NCBI RefSeq assembly: GCF_003003125.1
Contig: NZ_PVTZ01000005.1
Span: 62,001-126,000, forward strand
DNA from: Laceyella sediminis
GTDB taxonomy: Bacteria; Bacillota; Bacilli; Thermoactinomycetales; Thermoactinomycetaceae
DNA length: 64,000 nucleotides
Direction: 5' to 3'
Below, piece after piece: positions 54,687 through 63,974 of this stretch (its first letter is position 1; every line of letters begins with the position of its first letter). Under the pieces are notes generated by a model that ran no database searches, was not told where the DNA came from, and saw nothing but the letters and a program-made list of their open reading frames with translations. The position numbers were made by a program, and so were the translations under genes.

Positions 54687-55454
54687 ATGTCCGATATCAA
54701 ACAGGCCACACATTTTGAGCAGCGGTTTTGGCTGGCTGTGTTGCGGGATCATTGCCAATTCATTCTTGATGCACTCGGCCCCTCCGAGGAGAAAGAAATC
54801 GCCCAAGCGCAGGCGCTGTTGCAACGGTTTACCCATTTGGCTGACCACAACCCCTTTGATCTAAACGCGTCACAGGAAGCCGCTCAATCGTTGCGAGAGC
54901 TGAAACTCCATCTTTTGCGCCGCTTGTTAACCGAATCCATCACCTTTCATTTGCCGCCAACCTTCATCAACCATATGGTGAACGAAATCGATGAGTATCT
55001 ACGCATTTTGGGCTGCCTGATCAACAATCAAGTTCCGCCCCTTGAGCATCCTTTGCACCACCACCTGCTTTGGTTGCCCGACGCGGCCGGACACGCGGAA
55101 GGGATTCAAATCAATACGGATGGTACGGAAAAAGAATTCAAACGCAAACAACGCTATTTCATTAAAAAATTTGAGGAATTTTACATAAAGGCCATCGAGT
55201 TAACCGGGTATTTGCGAACACAGTTGTCTCATTTTCCCGCCTTGTCCCGTTTTAACAAAGAGGTGGATTTGGAGATCCGCGTGTTTCAAGCATTTTTGCG
55301 AGAGGTAGAAGAGCTTCGCCTCAGCAACAAGTTGTTAGGCACCCTTGCCCCGCTGATGGCCGATCACATGTACAGAGAAGAATGCTATTATCTGCATAAG
55401 CTGGCACAAGTTTCGGAAATTAAAAAACCCCGTTGCCGCCCAATAGAAATTTAG
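54687..55454 (+). CDS. DUF2935 family protein
   Basis: A 255-residue all-helical protein with two similar halves. Conserved histidine and glutamate pairs in EQRFWLAVLRDHCQFI near 11, HMVNEIDEYLRIL near 98, the HHLLWLPDAAGHAEGI segment near 128 and DHMYREECYYLHKL near 230 look like metal ligands of a ferritin-like fold. Homologues occur in Bacillales and Clostridia spore formers, and the function is unknown. AAGGAGG stands 7 bases before this ATG, six codons after an earlier in-frame start. Confidence 0.88.
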   Translation: MSDIKQATHFEQRFWLAVLRDHCQFILDALGPSEEKEIAQAQALLQRFTHLADHNPFDLNASQEAAQSLRELKLHLLRRLLTESITFHLPPTFINHMVNEIDEYLRILGCLINNQVPPLEHPLHHHLLWLPDAAGHAEGIQINTDGTEKEFKRKQRYFIKKFEEFYIKAIELTGYLRTQLSHFPALSRFNKEVDLEIRVFQAFLREVEELRLSNKLLGTLAPLMADHMYREECYYLHKLAQVSEIKKPRCRPIEI

Positions 55455-55547
55455 GCGGGCCCCCTAGTCATTCCACCACACTTCATGTTCCTCCCTTCAT
55501 AGGATATAGCAATACCAACATTCTCTTAGGGGAGGAACATAACCGCC

Positions 55548-56288
55548 ATGGACAATATCATAAGCAAGCAGCATAACAAACGATTGCTTCAACAAGACCC
55601 TCTCTTGGCTCCCCACCTACCCAAGACGCTCCCCCTCACTTTGTCCAACCTCGATGACATGCTAAAACGGTACGCTTTTGTTTATTTGAAACCGGATAAT
55701 TCCTGCCAAGGCAAAGGGTTATTTCGTGTCGACCGCCTCGACCCTTTCCATTATGCCTTGCGCTCACGCGAAGAGCATCGCCCCCGCATCTACCATTCCC
55801 TCCACACCCTATACACCGTTTTGCTCAAACATAAAATGCGCCGTCGATATTTGATTCAGCGCGGAATTCGCAGCCAGACATTGACTGGGCAAATGGTAGA
55901 CATCCGCGTGCACTTGTCCCGTGTGCACGGCAAGTGGGTGGTAGCAGGGATCGTCGGTCGCGTCGCACCCCGTCGCCGCATCGCTACCAATGCCTACAGC
56001 GGCGGGAAGTCTGTTCATGTCTACCCCCTCCTGACCAGAGGCATGGGATACACATCTTACGCCGCGCTAGCTACCATCGACGACATGATCGCGCTATCCC
56101 GTCGGGCTGTTGCGGTCATGAGCGCCCGCTATCCCAAATGGCCGGAATATGGACTGGATATAGGCATCGATGGCAATGGTCACCTTTGGATCTATGAAAT
56201 CAATATCAAGCCTGGCGGTTTGGTGTTCAAAAACTTAAGCGCCAAAGCGTATAGGCGGATTCTGCTGTTGCACAAGCTGGCTCGCTGA
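55548..56288 (+). CDS. YheC/YheD family ATP-grasp protein (spore-coat associated)
   Basis: A 246-residue ATP-grasp domain protein. VYLKPDNSCQGKGLFRV near 45 contributes the ATP-binding lysines, YLIQRGI near 101 the hinge, and the magnesium site is in GLDIGIDGNGHLWIYEINIKPGG (part: GLDIGIDGNGHLWIYEINIK) near 205. B. subtilis YheC and YheD are made in the mother cell and found in the coat; here the shorter length gives only the ATP-grasp core. The bond it forms is unknown. GGGGAGG precedes the ATG by about 11 bases. It may share a transcript with the DUF2935 gene, 93 bases upstream. Confidence 0.85.
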   Translation: MDNIISKQHNKRLLQQDPLLAPHLPKTLPLTLSNLDDMLKRYAFVYLKPDNSCQGKGLFRVDRLDPFHYALRSREEHRPRIYHSLHTLYTVLLKHKMRRRYLIQRGIRSQTLTGQMVDIRVHLSRVHGKWVVAGIVGRVAPRRRIATNAYSGGKSVHVYPLLTRGMGYTSYAALATIDDMIALSRRAVAVMSARYPKWPEYGLDIGIDGNGHLWIYEINIKPGGLVFKNLSAKAYRRILLLHKLAR

Positions 56289-56312
56289 CGAGGAGTCGGC
56301 GATTGATTCTGT

Positions 56313-56451
56313 CTAGGACGTGTCAGATGAATAGGCCAGTGGCTCCAAAACCATTTTCTCATTCGCTTCACTTGTGCATCGGCGCTCCTCGAGAAAAGGT
56401 TTTTCCGCCGCTTCTTCCCCACACAACCTTGATTTGCCAGATACACCCTAG
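56313..56451 (-). repeat. CTAG-bounded dispersed repeat, full copy (139 bp)
   Basis: It begins (minus strand) CTAGGGTGTATCTGGCAAAT and ends ATTCATCTGACACGTCCTAG. The two ends are imperfect inverted repeats (CTAGG-GTGT-TC-G pattern, about 13 of 20). A second copy lies at 62669-62763, a diverged one at 11643-11767. CTAG at both sides matches the target of IS5-type elements. It codes for no intact protein, so it is best seen as a MITE or an insertion-sequence remnant. Confidence 0.7.
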
Positions 56452-56521
56452 CGGACGGGTATAAGGCTATTTCATCCGTGGCATGCTAGAAGGTGATGAC
56501 AAACGCAAGGGGCGAAGGTTG

Positions 56522-56911
56522 ATGAGCCATCCGTTTCAGTTATTAGTGAAATTCATTTATACCAGTCTCATTCTCTACCTCATATTAGGCTTTGCCTATC
56601 ACGTCCCGACCGCGTGGATTTTGCTCACCAGCATTGTCTTGACTTTATCGGGCTATGCAATGGATGTCTATCTCCTGCCGCGGATCGGTAATCTGTTTTC
56701 AACCCTCTCCGATTTGTTTGTGAGCTTCACTTTGGTCTGGTTGATCGGCACCTACACATTTGATAGCGACATCGGACTGCAATTGTATAAGCTTCAAAAC
56801 ATCCCGCTTTTTCAGCTTTCGCTAACGGTTTCCATCATCTACAGCGCGATTGAATGGTTCTTTCACCGCTGGATCCATCGTCTGAGCGGAAAGGAAGAAA
56901 TTTTTCCGTAA
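56522..56911 (+). CDS. DUF2512 family membrane protein (YndM-like)
   Basis: A 129-residue membrane protein with four helices (~8-28, 32-50, 62-80, 95-115) and a charged end. FQLLVKFIYTSLILYLIL at the start and the central YLLPRIGN fit the DUF2512/YndM family of Bacillales. The function is unknown. GAAGG precedes the ATG weakly; an earlier in-frame ATG 13 codons before has no better support. It lies 70 bases after the CTAG repeat. Confidence 0.8.
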   Translation: MSHPFQLLVKFIYTSLILYLILGFAYHVPTAWILLTSIVLTLSGYAMDVYLLPRIGNLFSTLSDLFVSFTLVWLIGTYTFDSDIGLQLYKLQNIPLFQLSLTVSIIYSAIEWFFHRWIHRLSGKEEIFP

Positions 56912-56914
56912 AAA

Positions 56915-56953
56915 AGCAACCCCCAGCCTTAGGCCGAGGGGTTGCTCTTTTTT
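56915..56953. terminator. Shared terminator between the DUF2512 gene and fadE
   Basis: AGCAACCCC/GGGGTTGCT with a loop containing GCCTTAGGC; TCTTTTTTC follows on plus, and TTTTTTACGG follows on minus. Confidence 0.9.
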
Positions 56954-56962
56954 CTCGTTCAA

Positions 56963-58744
56963 TTATACAACGTATTTTTCCGCATCCAAGATGCGCGCAG
57001 CAATGGTCCGTTTCAAAGCCACTTCGTTCAGCGGTTCGAGGCGTGTGAGTCTCTTCAGGACAGACAGTTGCGTACGCAACACATCTCCCTCTTCCAACGC
57101 TGCCAGGGTGTGGCGAGCAAACGATTCCACCCGCTGGAACGATTCGTAGATGAACGCGCGAGTCAAATCGATTTTGGCTTGCTCTTTGTCTTCGCCATTT
57201 TTGGAGATGGCTTTTTTGGTGCGCAACAGCGCGCTTTCCATAGCGAACGTCTCAATCGCGATGTCTGCGATGTCACGCAGAATTTCCTGTTCTTTGTTCA
57301 ATTCGGCCTCGTATTTTTGCACGGCCAGGCCTGCGACCATCAGGAACACCTTTTTGGCGTTTTCCACCAGATGCTCTTCCGCTTCCAAAGCAGGAGCGTC
57401 TTCTTCTGGGATGTATGGCATCATGGACAGCAGCTCTTCTTGAAGTTCCATTCCCGCTTGCAGGAGCGCCAGCTCGCCTTTCATCGCTTTTCTCATCAGG
57501 GTCGCCGGAATGAGCAGGCGGTTGATTTCGTTGGTGCCTTCGAAGATGCGGTTAATCCGCGCGTCACGGTACATGTTTTCGATCTCATACTCATTCATGA
57601 AGCCGTAACCGCCGTGGATCTGCACCCCTTCATCCACCACATAGTCCAGCACTTCCGAACCGAACACTTTGGCGATCGAACACTCAATGGCCAATTCTCC
57701 GATCGCTTCAGCGACAGCTGCACCTTCAGCGTCTTCTACACCTTCCAGTCCGGCGTCAAACATGCCGCCCACCCGGTAGGCCAAGCTTTCCAACGCGTAA
57801 ATTTTGGCAGCCATCGTCGCCAACTTCTCACGAATCAAGCCGAATTTGGCAATCGGAATGTTAAACTGTTTGCGCTCTTTGGCGTATTTGGCGGAGATCT
57901 CCAATGCCCGCTTAGCAGAACCCAAGGTGCCGACAGCCAGTTTGTAACGGCCGATGTTCAGGATGTTGAAGGCGATTTTGTGCCCTTTGCCTACTTCACC
58001 GAGCAGGTTTTCCACCGGCACCTGCGCATCTTGCAGGATCAGTGTACGAGTGGAGGAACCTTTGATCCCCATTTTCTTCTCTTCCGGACCGACGGATACG
58101 CCCGGGAAATCGCGTTCAACGATAAAAGCGGTAAACTTGTCACCATCTACTTTGGCATACACGACAAATACATCAGCAAAGCCGGAGTTGGTGATCCATT
58201 GCTTTTCACCGTTTAAGATGTAATGCTTACCGTCTGGGCTCAAAACTGCGGTGGTTTTGGCTCCCAGCGCGTCGGAACCGGAGCTCGGCTCGGTCAGTGC
58301 GTAAGCGGCGAACTTTTGTCCCGTAGCCAAGCCGGGTAGGTATTTTTTCTTTTGTTCTTCATTACCGAAGAACACAATCGGCAACGTACCGATTCCGACA
58401 TGGGCACCGTGGGACAAGCCGAATGCACGACCCAGGGAGATCTTTTCGGTGATGAGGCTGGAGCTGATTTTATCCAAGCCGAGTCCGTCGTATTTCTCCG
58501 GCACATCGGCGCCAAGCAAACCCAATTCGCCCGCTTCGCCCAAGAGGCGTACCGTGTGCTCAAATTTGTGCTCTTCGATTTCGTGCAACACCGGCCACAC
58601 TTTATCTTTAACGAAGTCTTCTGTTGTTTTGGCAATCATCTTTTGCTCTTCGTTGAACTCTTCCGGAGTAAACACATCTTGCAAGTCCGCCTGTTCCAGC
58701 AGAAAAGCGCCGCCTTTTACTTTTTTATCCGCCACTTTTGTCAT
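56963..58744 (-). CDS. fadE: Acyl-CoA dehydrogenase FadE
   Basis: An FAD enzyme for the first step of beta-oxidation. At 593 residues it has the extra C-terminal ~200-residue helical domain seen in Bacillus YusJ. GLSHGAHVGIGTLPI near 108 and YALTEPSSGSDA near 148 bind FAD and substrate. The catalytic base is the Glu in RIFEGTNEINRLLI near 405. The listed ATG directly touches GGGAGG; the GTG three codons on (58735) has a nine-base spacer and may be the real start. Third gene of fadN-fadA-fadE, 78 bases after fadA. Confidence 0.95.
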   Translation of the reverse strand: MTKVADKKVKGGAFLLEQADLQDVFTPEEFNEEQKMIAKTTEDFVKDKVWPVLHEIEEHKFEHTVRLLGEAGELGLLGADVPEKYDGLGLDKISSSLITEKISLGRAFGLSHGAHVGIGTLPIVFFGNEEQKKKYLPGLATGQKFAAYALTEPSSGSDALGAKTTAVLSPDGKHYILNGEKQWITNSGFADVFVVYAKVDGDKFTAFIVERDFPGVSVGPEEKKMGIKGSSTRTLILQDAQVPVENLLGEVGKGHKIAFNILNIGRYKLAVGTLGSAKRALEISAKYAKERKQFNIPIAKFGLIREKLATMAAKIYALESLAYRVGGMFDAGLEGVEDAEGAAVAEAIGELAIECSIAKVFGSEVLDYVVDEGVQIHGGYGFMNEYEIENMYRDARINRIFEGTNEINRLLIPATLMRKAMKGELALLQAGMELQEELLSMMPYIPEEDAPALEAEEHLVENAKKVFLMVAGLAVQKYEAELNKEQEILRDIADIAIETFAMESALLRTKKAISKNGEDKEQAKIDLTRAFIYESFQRVESFARHTLAALEEGDVLRTQLSVLKRLTRLEPLNEVALKRTIAARILDAEKYVV

Positions 58745-58822
58745 CCTCCCATAGTCGAAGTGAATATAAGATATGCTGAAGTTTGCCGGCGCCGTGCTGT
58801 CGCGCCGGCATGGTTGCCTCTG

Positions 58823-60004
58823 TTACGAAACCCGTTCGATCAAGCCGGCCGCGCCCATACCGCCGCCGATACACATGGTGACGATTCCGTATCTTCCATT
58901 TCTCCGTTCAAGCTCGTTTATGATGGAAACAGTCAGCTTCGCTCCGGTACATCCCAGCGGATGGCCCAACGCAATGGCACCACCGTTGACATTGACGATC
59001 TCCGGATTGATGCCCAGCTCCCGAATCACCGCTACCGCTTGCGAAGCAAATGCTTCATTCAGTTCAACCAGGTCGATCTCATCCAAGGAGACTCCCACTT
59101 TGTCGAGCAACTTCGGTACAGCTGCCACCGGTCCGATTCCCATGATCTCCGGAGCTACTCCGCCCAAAGCGAACCCGCGGAAAATGGCTAGCGGTTTCAC
59201 ACCCAATGCTTCCGCTTTCTCGCGGGACATGATGATTACCGCTGCCGCGCCGTCACTGGTTTGCGATGCATTTCCCGCGGTCACCGTGCCATTCACATGG
59301 AAAACGGGGCGCAACTTGCTGAGTGTTTCCAAGTTGGTATCCGGACGAACCCCTTCGTCGGTGTCAAACACTCGCTCCGTAAACTGCAACTTGCCTTTGG
59401 CATCGAAGGAATGCTCTTTCACCGTGATCGGTACAATTTCGTCTTTGAATTTGCCCGATTGGATGGCCGCATACGCTTTTTGATGGCTGGCGAGCGCGAA
59501 CCGGTCTTGGTCTTCACGGGTTACATTAAACCGCTTCGCCACTTCCTCGGCCGTGTGTCCCATGGACATGTACGCCTCCGGCAAGTGCTCCATCAAATAA
59601 GGGTTGGGAGCTGGCTTGTAGCCGCCCATCGGCACCATGCTCATGCTTTCTACACCGCCGGCGATGATGATATCGGCGAAACCGGCCATGATTCTCTCCG
59701 CGGCGATTGCAATCGTCTGCAAACCGGAAGAGCAGAACCGGTTTACTGTCATCCCCGGCACATCGTTTGGCAATCCGGCGCGCAAAGCGACGAGCCGAGC
59801 CATGTTCATGCCTTGCTCCCCTTCAGGGAAAGCACATCCCAACACCACATCTTCAATCTCTTTCGGGTCCACCTGCGGGACGCGGCGCAATAAATCTTTT
59901 ACCACCTCTGCGGCCAAGTCATCTGGGCGGGTATGTTTCAACGAACCTTTCCCCGCTTTGCCGACCGCCGTTCTCGCCCCGGCGACAATCACAGCTTCAC
60001 GCAT
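58823..60004 (-). CDS. fadA: Acetyl-CoA acyltransferase (3-ketoacyl-CoA thiolase) FadA
   Basis: It cleaves 3-ketoacyl-CoA to acetyl-CoA and a shortened acyl-CoA. The 393 residues have the acylated Cys in NRFCSSGLQ near 92. [13 protein letters not shown] near 116 is the thiolase loop. His is in [19 protein letters not shown] (part: [14 protein letters not shown]) near 349, and the second Cys is in CIGGGMGAA near 379. AGGAGG stands 8 bases before the ATG and 20 bases lie between it and fadN. Confidence 0.96.
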   Translation of the reverse strand: MREAVIVAGARTAVGKAGKGSLKHTRPDDLAAEVVKDLLRRVPQVDPKEIEDVVLGCAFPEGEQGMNMARLVALRAGLPNDVPGMTVNRFCSSGLQTIAIAAERIMAGFADIIIAGGVESMSMVPMGGYKPAPNPYLMEHLPEAYMSMGHTAEEVAKRFNVTREDQDRFALASHQKAYAAIQSGKFKDEIVPITVKEHSFDAKGKLQFTERVFDTDEGVRPDTNLETLSKLRPVFHVNGTVTAGNASQTSDGAAAVIIMSREKAEALGVKPLAIFRGFALGGVAPEIMGIGPVAAVPKLLDKVGVSLDEIDLVELNEAFASQAVAVIRELGINPEIVNVNGGAIALGHPLGCTGAKLTVSIINELERRNGRYGIVTMCIGGGMGAAGLIERVS

Positions 60005-60024
60005 AATCTTTCCTCCTTCTCCCT

Positions 60025-62400
60025 CTAGTTGCGCAACGGTTTGCCTTTTTTCAACATGTATTGCATCCGCGCCTGCGTTTTCGGCTCCCCGATCAAGCTG
60101 AGGAACGCCTCCCGCTCAATGTCAAGCAGATATTGCTCGCTCACCAAGGTTCCTTCTGGCACATTGCCGCCGGATAAGACGAACGCGAGCTTATCTGCGA
60201 TCTTATAGTCATGTTCGGAGATGTGGCCGGATTTCAACAGGCCGTAAGCACCCAATTTCAAGACGTTGTACCCCGTTTCGCCGACTACGGGAATCATGCG
60301 CGGCTTCGGAGCTTGGTAACCGGCTTTATAAAGACCCAAGGCGACTTGTTTCGCGTCGTGAACGAGATGGTCGCGATTGGCGGTGATGCCGTCATAAGCG
60401 CGAAGGAACTTATACTTCCGCGCTTCCAAGGCGCTGGTCGACACTTTGGCCTGACCGATAGCCATAAAGATGTGATTGACCAGCGGTTGCAACGAGATGC
60501 GATCCTTCGGGTCAACCCCTTCCGTCCAGCGCAACAGCATCTCTTTGTTGCCGCCGCCACCCGGAATGAGACCCACGCCTACTTCCACCAATCCCATATA
60601 CGTTTCTCCCGCCGCTTGGATGCGGTCGCAAGGCAGGCACATTTCCACACCGCCACCCAGCGTCAAGCCATACGGAGCAGCCACAACCGGACGATCCAAG
60701 GTACGCAGGGAACCCATCGCGTTTTGGAATTGGCGCACCATCAGGTCGAGTTCAAACCAGTTTTGATCTTGCGCCTCCATCAGCATCATCATGATGTTGG
60801 CCCCGACGCAGAAGTTAGCGGCTTCCGCCGAGATCACCAATCCCCGGTAATTGGCGGCTACTTCTTTGACGGCAGCGTTGATCATGGAGATGACGTCTCC
60901 ACCGATGGCCTGCTTCAGCGGATGCAATTCCAGGCAGGCGATGTCGTCCCCGATGTCGATCAAGCTAGCTCCGCGATTGCCTTTGATAAGCTTGCCTTGC
61001 TCTTTTAAGCGGGCGAGGGAAATCACTTTTTCATTTTCTTCCACTTCACCCCACTTGCCGCCGATATGGAAGGAATGCCGCTTGCCTTCCTTCACTTCGT
61101 AGAAGCGGGTGTTTCCGTCCGCAATCCACGCCTCTACCCAAGCCGGGATGGTCTCTCCCTCTTCTTTCATCCGTTCCACCGATTTAACCAACCCGATCGC
61201 ATCCCAGGTTTCAAAGGGACCCAAATCCCAGTTGAAGCCCCATTTCATCGCTTGGTCCACACTGACGATGTCACCAGCGATCTCTTCCAGGCGCTTGGCG
61301 GAATACAGCAACACTTTCTTAGTGATGGTCCAAGCCAATTTGCCCGCCACATCGTCGGCGTACACCAGTGCTTGCAATTGCTCCGGCAAGCTTTTGGCCT
61401 TCTTGGCCTGCTCCAATGAGCGCGTTTTCAACTTCTTGCGCGGCCGATACTCCATCGTCGCCAGATCCAATGCGTGAATCTCTTTTCCGGACTCGGTTTT
61501 CACTTTCTTATAGAAGCCTTGGCCCGTCTTTTCACCCAGCCATTTTTTCTCCACCATCTGTTTCAAGACGGGGGAAACTTCAAACGCCGCTTTTTCCTCT
61601 TCATCACTCGCGTTTTCATGGACATTGCCTGCCACATGCACAAAGGTATCCAAGCCGACCAAATCCAGTGTGCGGAACGTGGCGCTCTTAGGACGGCCCA
61701 TCGCTCGCCCGGTTACGTCATCCACTTCATCCGGCCCCATGCCCAGATCGACCATCGCTTGCAAGGTGATCTGTAAGCCGTAGGTACCGATGCGGTTAGC
61801 GATAAAGTTTGGCGTATCTTTGCAAAGCACAACTCCTTTGCCCAGCACCTCTTCGGCAAAGTGTTTCATCTCTTCAACAATCTGAGGATCCGTATCGTTT
61901 CCGGGAATGATCTCCAACAACTTCATATAGCGGGGCGGATTGAAAAAGTGTGTCCCCAAAAAGTGGCGGCGAAACGCTTCGCTTCTTCCTTCCACCATCT
62001 TATTGATGGAAATGCCAGAAGTGTTAGAACTAACCACGGTTCCCGGTTTCCACACTTTTTCGAGGCGTTCGTATAAGCCCTGTTTGATAACGAGGTTCTC
62101 CACGACCACTTCAATGATCCAATCAACTTCTGCCAATCGGTCGAAATCATCTTCCATGTTGCCGATTTCAATAAGTGCCGCCACGTCCTTGGTATAGAGC
62201 GGTGCAGGCTTCTCCTTGAACAAGCGCTCTTTTCCTGCTTGCGCCAACCGATTGCGTTCTTTCTTATCCTTGCTCTCCACCGACTCGCGAGGCACGATGT
62301 CCAAGAGCAAGGTGGGGATGCCCACATTAGCGAGATGGCCGGCAATGGCTGCCCCCATGACGCCTGCGCCCAAGACTGCCGCTTTTTTGATGCGTGCCAA
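60025..62400 (-). CDS. fadN: 3-hydroxyacyl-CoA dehydrogenase / enoyl-CoA hydratase FadN
   Basis: A two-function beta-oxidation enzyme of the Bacillus FadN (YusL) type, with the dehydrogenase first. The 791 residues start with NAD-binding [37 protein letters not shown] near 145 and [12 protein letters not shown] near 195 are dehydrogenase marks. The crotonase domain (~470-720) has [15 protein letters not shown] and [19 protein letters not shown] start with GGAGG 8 bases upstream. First gene of the operon; a FadR-type palindrome lies 35-52 bases before it. Confidence 0.95.
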   Translation of the reverse strand: MARIKKAAVLGAGVMGAAIAGHLANVGIPTLLLDIVPRESVESKDKKERNRLAQAGKERLFKEKPAPLYTKDVAALIEIGNMEDDFDRLAEVDWIIEVVVENLVIKQGLYERLEKVWKPGTVVSSNTSGISINKMVEGRSEAFRRHFLGTHFFNPPRYMKLLEIIPGNDTDPQIVEEMKHFAEEVLGKGVVLCKDTPNFIANRIGTYGLQITLQAMVDLGMGPDEVDDVTGRAMGRPKSATFRTLDLVGLDTFVHVAGNVHENASDEEEKAAFEVSPVLKQMVEKKWLGEKTGQGFYKKVKTESGKEIHALDLATMEYRPRKKLKTRSLEQAKKAKSLPEQLQALVYADDVAGKLAWTITKKVLLYSAKRLEEIAGDIVSVDQAMKWGFNWDLGPFETWDAIGLVKSVERMKEEGETIPAWVEAWIADGNTRFYEVKEGKRHSFHIGGKWGEVEENEKVISLARLKEQGKLIKGNRGASLIDIGDDIACLELHPLKQAIGGDVISMINAAVKEVAANYRGLVISAEAANFCVGANIMMMLMEAQDQNWFELDLMVRQFQNAMGSLRTLDRPVVAAPYGLTLGGGVEMCLPCDRIQAAGETYMGLVEVGVGLIPGGGGNKEMLLRWTEGVDPKDRISLQPLVNHIFMAIGQAKVSTSALEARKYKFLRAYDGITANRDHLVHDAKQVALGLYKAGYQAPKPRMIPVVGETGYNVLKLGAYGLLKSGHISEHDYKIADKLAFVLSGGNVPEGTLVSEQYLLDIEREAFLSLIGEPKTQARMQYMLKKGKPLRN

Positions 62401-62434
62401 CGATGATTCCTCCTCTCAAAGTCCGCCCCTCATC

Positions 62435-62452
62435 TGAATGAACAGTCATTCA
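62435..62452 (-). promoter_or_regulatory. FadR-type operator TGAATGA-ACAG-TCATTCA
   Basis: It matches the Bacillus FadR consensus TGAATGAMTANTCATTCA at 17 of 18 positions. It stands 35 bases before fadN. FadR (a TetR protein, not in this window) releases the site when long-chain acyl-CoA binds, so the operon should be induced by fatty acids. Confidence 0.9.
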
Positions 62453-62874
62453 TTAAGAGGTCTGAAAAAAACCCCTCCAACCGGATAGAGTTTCGAGTAA
62501 GCGTTATCATTTAGAAATGGGTAAATTTTATATCATTTAATAATATTATTTCTCTGTTTTTTTCATGCGTCAAGGGGCTAATAAAAATTTTTTGCCAATT
62601 TCTTTTCTGAATAAACAAAAACCCTTGCCACCGAAGGTATATCCTCTTTTTCCTAAACATCATCTCTTTGGTGTATCTGGCAAATCAAGTGGATGGGAAA
62701 GAAGCGGCGAAATGATGAAAATGATTTTGGAGCGCTGACCTATTCATCATACACGCCCTAGTGAAAATAGCACGGACATTCCCGCACGTCCTACCGGTTT
62801 AGCGGCTTGTAGCGCACACCTTGCAAATGCCCCTTTTCCTTTGCACAGGAATGAGGTATACTCAGCGTATAAGT
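62453..62874. other. Intergenic region between fadN and fabH
   Basis: It holds the fadN promoter area, a long AT-rich stretch (62505-62625), the second CTAG repeat copy (62669-62763) and the fabH promoter area. No gene is visible. Confidence 0.55.
62669..62763 (+). repeat. CTAG-bounded dispersed repeat, shortened copy (95 bp)
   Basis: GGTGTATCTGGCAAATCAA is identical to the left end of the copy at 56313-56451. GAAGAAGCGGCG, GAAAATG-TTTTGGAGC and CCTATTCATC-ACACG-CCTAG follow in the same order. It lacks about 40 internal bases and the left CTAG. Confidence 0.7.
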
Positions 62875-62917
62875 TTATAACCTAGTACTAATACAAGGTA
62901 TTAATACCAGGTATCAA
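62875..62917 (+). promoter_or_regulatory. FapR-type operators before fabH
   Basis: TTATAACCTAGTACTAA (62875-62891) matches the FapR consensus TTAGTACCTNGTACTAA at 15 of 17, and TTAATACCAGGTATCAA (62901-62917) at 13 of 17. TAATAC-AAG-GTATTA lies between and overlaps them. The second site ends at the ribosome site of fabH. FapR is released by malonyl-CoA. Confidence 0.82.
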
Positions 62918-62926
62918 GGAGGCCCC

Positions 62927-63928
62927 ATGATGCATTCCCTAGCGAAAATCACCGGCATCGGTACACATGTGCCAGAAGAACGGCTCACCAATGCCGATTT
63001 GGAGCGAATGGTTGACACCTCTGATGAGTGGATCGTCCCCCGCACCGGCATTAGAGAGCGGCGCGTCTCGGCACCTGATGAATGGTCAAGTCATCTGGCC
63101 ATCAAAGCGGTGAACAATATGTTGGCACGTTATCCAGTCACCTTGGACCAGGTCGATCTGATCCTGGTCGCCACTGCAACGCCCGACACCACGTTTCCCA
63201 GCGTCGCCTGCCAGATACAAGACCATTATGGGTTGCCGGACACGGGAGCCCTTGACATCTCTGCCGCTTGCGCGGGTTTTGTCTACGCCCTTCACCTCGC
63301 CAATGGCATGATTACATCAGGACTTCACCGCAAAATCCTCGTCATCGCCGCAGAAACTCTGACCAAAATCACAGACTACACGGACCGTAACACCTGCATC
63401 CTGCTGGGGGATGGCGCCGGCGCAGTCATGGTTGAAGCCTGTCCAGCTGACCAAGCGAGTTTTATCCACACCCGCACGACAACGGACGGCTCAGCGGGCA
63501 TCCATTTGTACAAAAGCGACCTCGCCACCCATATTCGGGGGAAGGAGATCATCAAAAACGGATACATGATCCAGAACGGACGAGAAGTGTTTAAGATCGC
63601 CGTCAGCACCTTGTCGCGCGAAATCCCGCGCTTGTTGGAACAAACAGAATACACGCTTGACGACATTGATTGGTTTGTGCCACACAGCGCCAATTTGCGC
63701 ATCATTGACGCTGTCTGTGGGCGACTTGATTTTCCGACAGAAAAGACACTGTTTAGCGCGGAGTATTTTGGTAACACCTCCTCCGCTTCGATTCCGCTGG
63801 CATTGCAAATGGGGTTGGATGAAGGCAAAGTGAAACAAGGGAATTTGTTGTTATTGTCCGGCTTCGGAGGGGGATTTGTTCACATGAGCTCACTGATTCG
63901 CTGGACCGCATCAGGGCGTCGAGTCTGA
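62927..63928 (+). CDS. fabH: Beta-ketoacyl-ACP synthase III FabH
   Basis: It starts fatty-acid synthesis by condensing a primer acyl-CoA with malonyl-ACP; in Bacillales branched primers are preferred, which is inference here. The 333 residues have the nucleophile Cys in DISAACAGFVYAL near 112. The His is in WFVPHSANLRI near 250 (usual PHQAN reads PHSAN) and the Asn in EYFGNTSSASIPLAL near 280. AAGGAGG stands 4 bases before the ATG; a second ATG follows at once. FapR-type sites cover its leader. No further fab gene is seen before the window ends. Confidence 0.94.
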   Translation: MMHSLAKITGIGTHVPEERLTNADLERMVDTSDEWIVPRTGIRERRVSAPDEWSSHLAIKAVNNMLARYPVTLDQVDLILVATATPDTTFPSVACQIQDHYGLPDTGALDISAACAGFVYALHLANGMITSGLHRKILVIAAETLTKITDYTDRNTCILLGDGAGAVMVEACPADQASFIHTRTTTDGSAGIHLYKSDLATHIRGKEIIKNGYMIQNGREVFKIAVSTLSREIPRLLEQTEYTLDDIDWFVPHSANLRIIDAVCGRLDFPTEKTLFSAEYFGNTSSASIPLALQMGLDEGKVKQGNLLLLSGFGGGFVHMSSLIRWTASGRRV

Positions 63929-63947
63929 AAACAGCGCACAAAAAAAA

Positions 63948-63974
63948 GGGGTTCTACCTGTTTGGTAAGACCCC
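63948..63974 (-). terminator. Terminator of a minus-strand gene beyond the right edge (also at the fabH 3' end)
   Basis: GGGGTCTTACC pairs with GGTAGAACCCC (10 of 11), and on the minus strand TTTTTTTG follows. The T run shows that it mainly serves a gene coming from outside the window; fabH may use the same hairpin. Confidence 0.7.

Noticed and set aside
56942..58216. Long open frame (424 codons) opposite fadE
   Set aside because: Antisense shadow; Phe/Gln/His-rich sequence without domains, and it begins inside the shared terminator.
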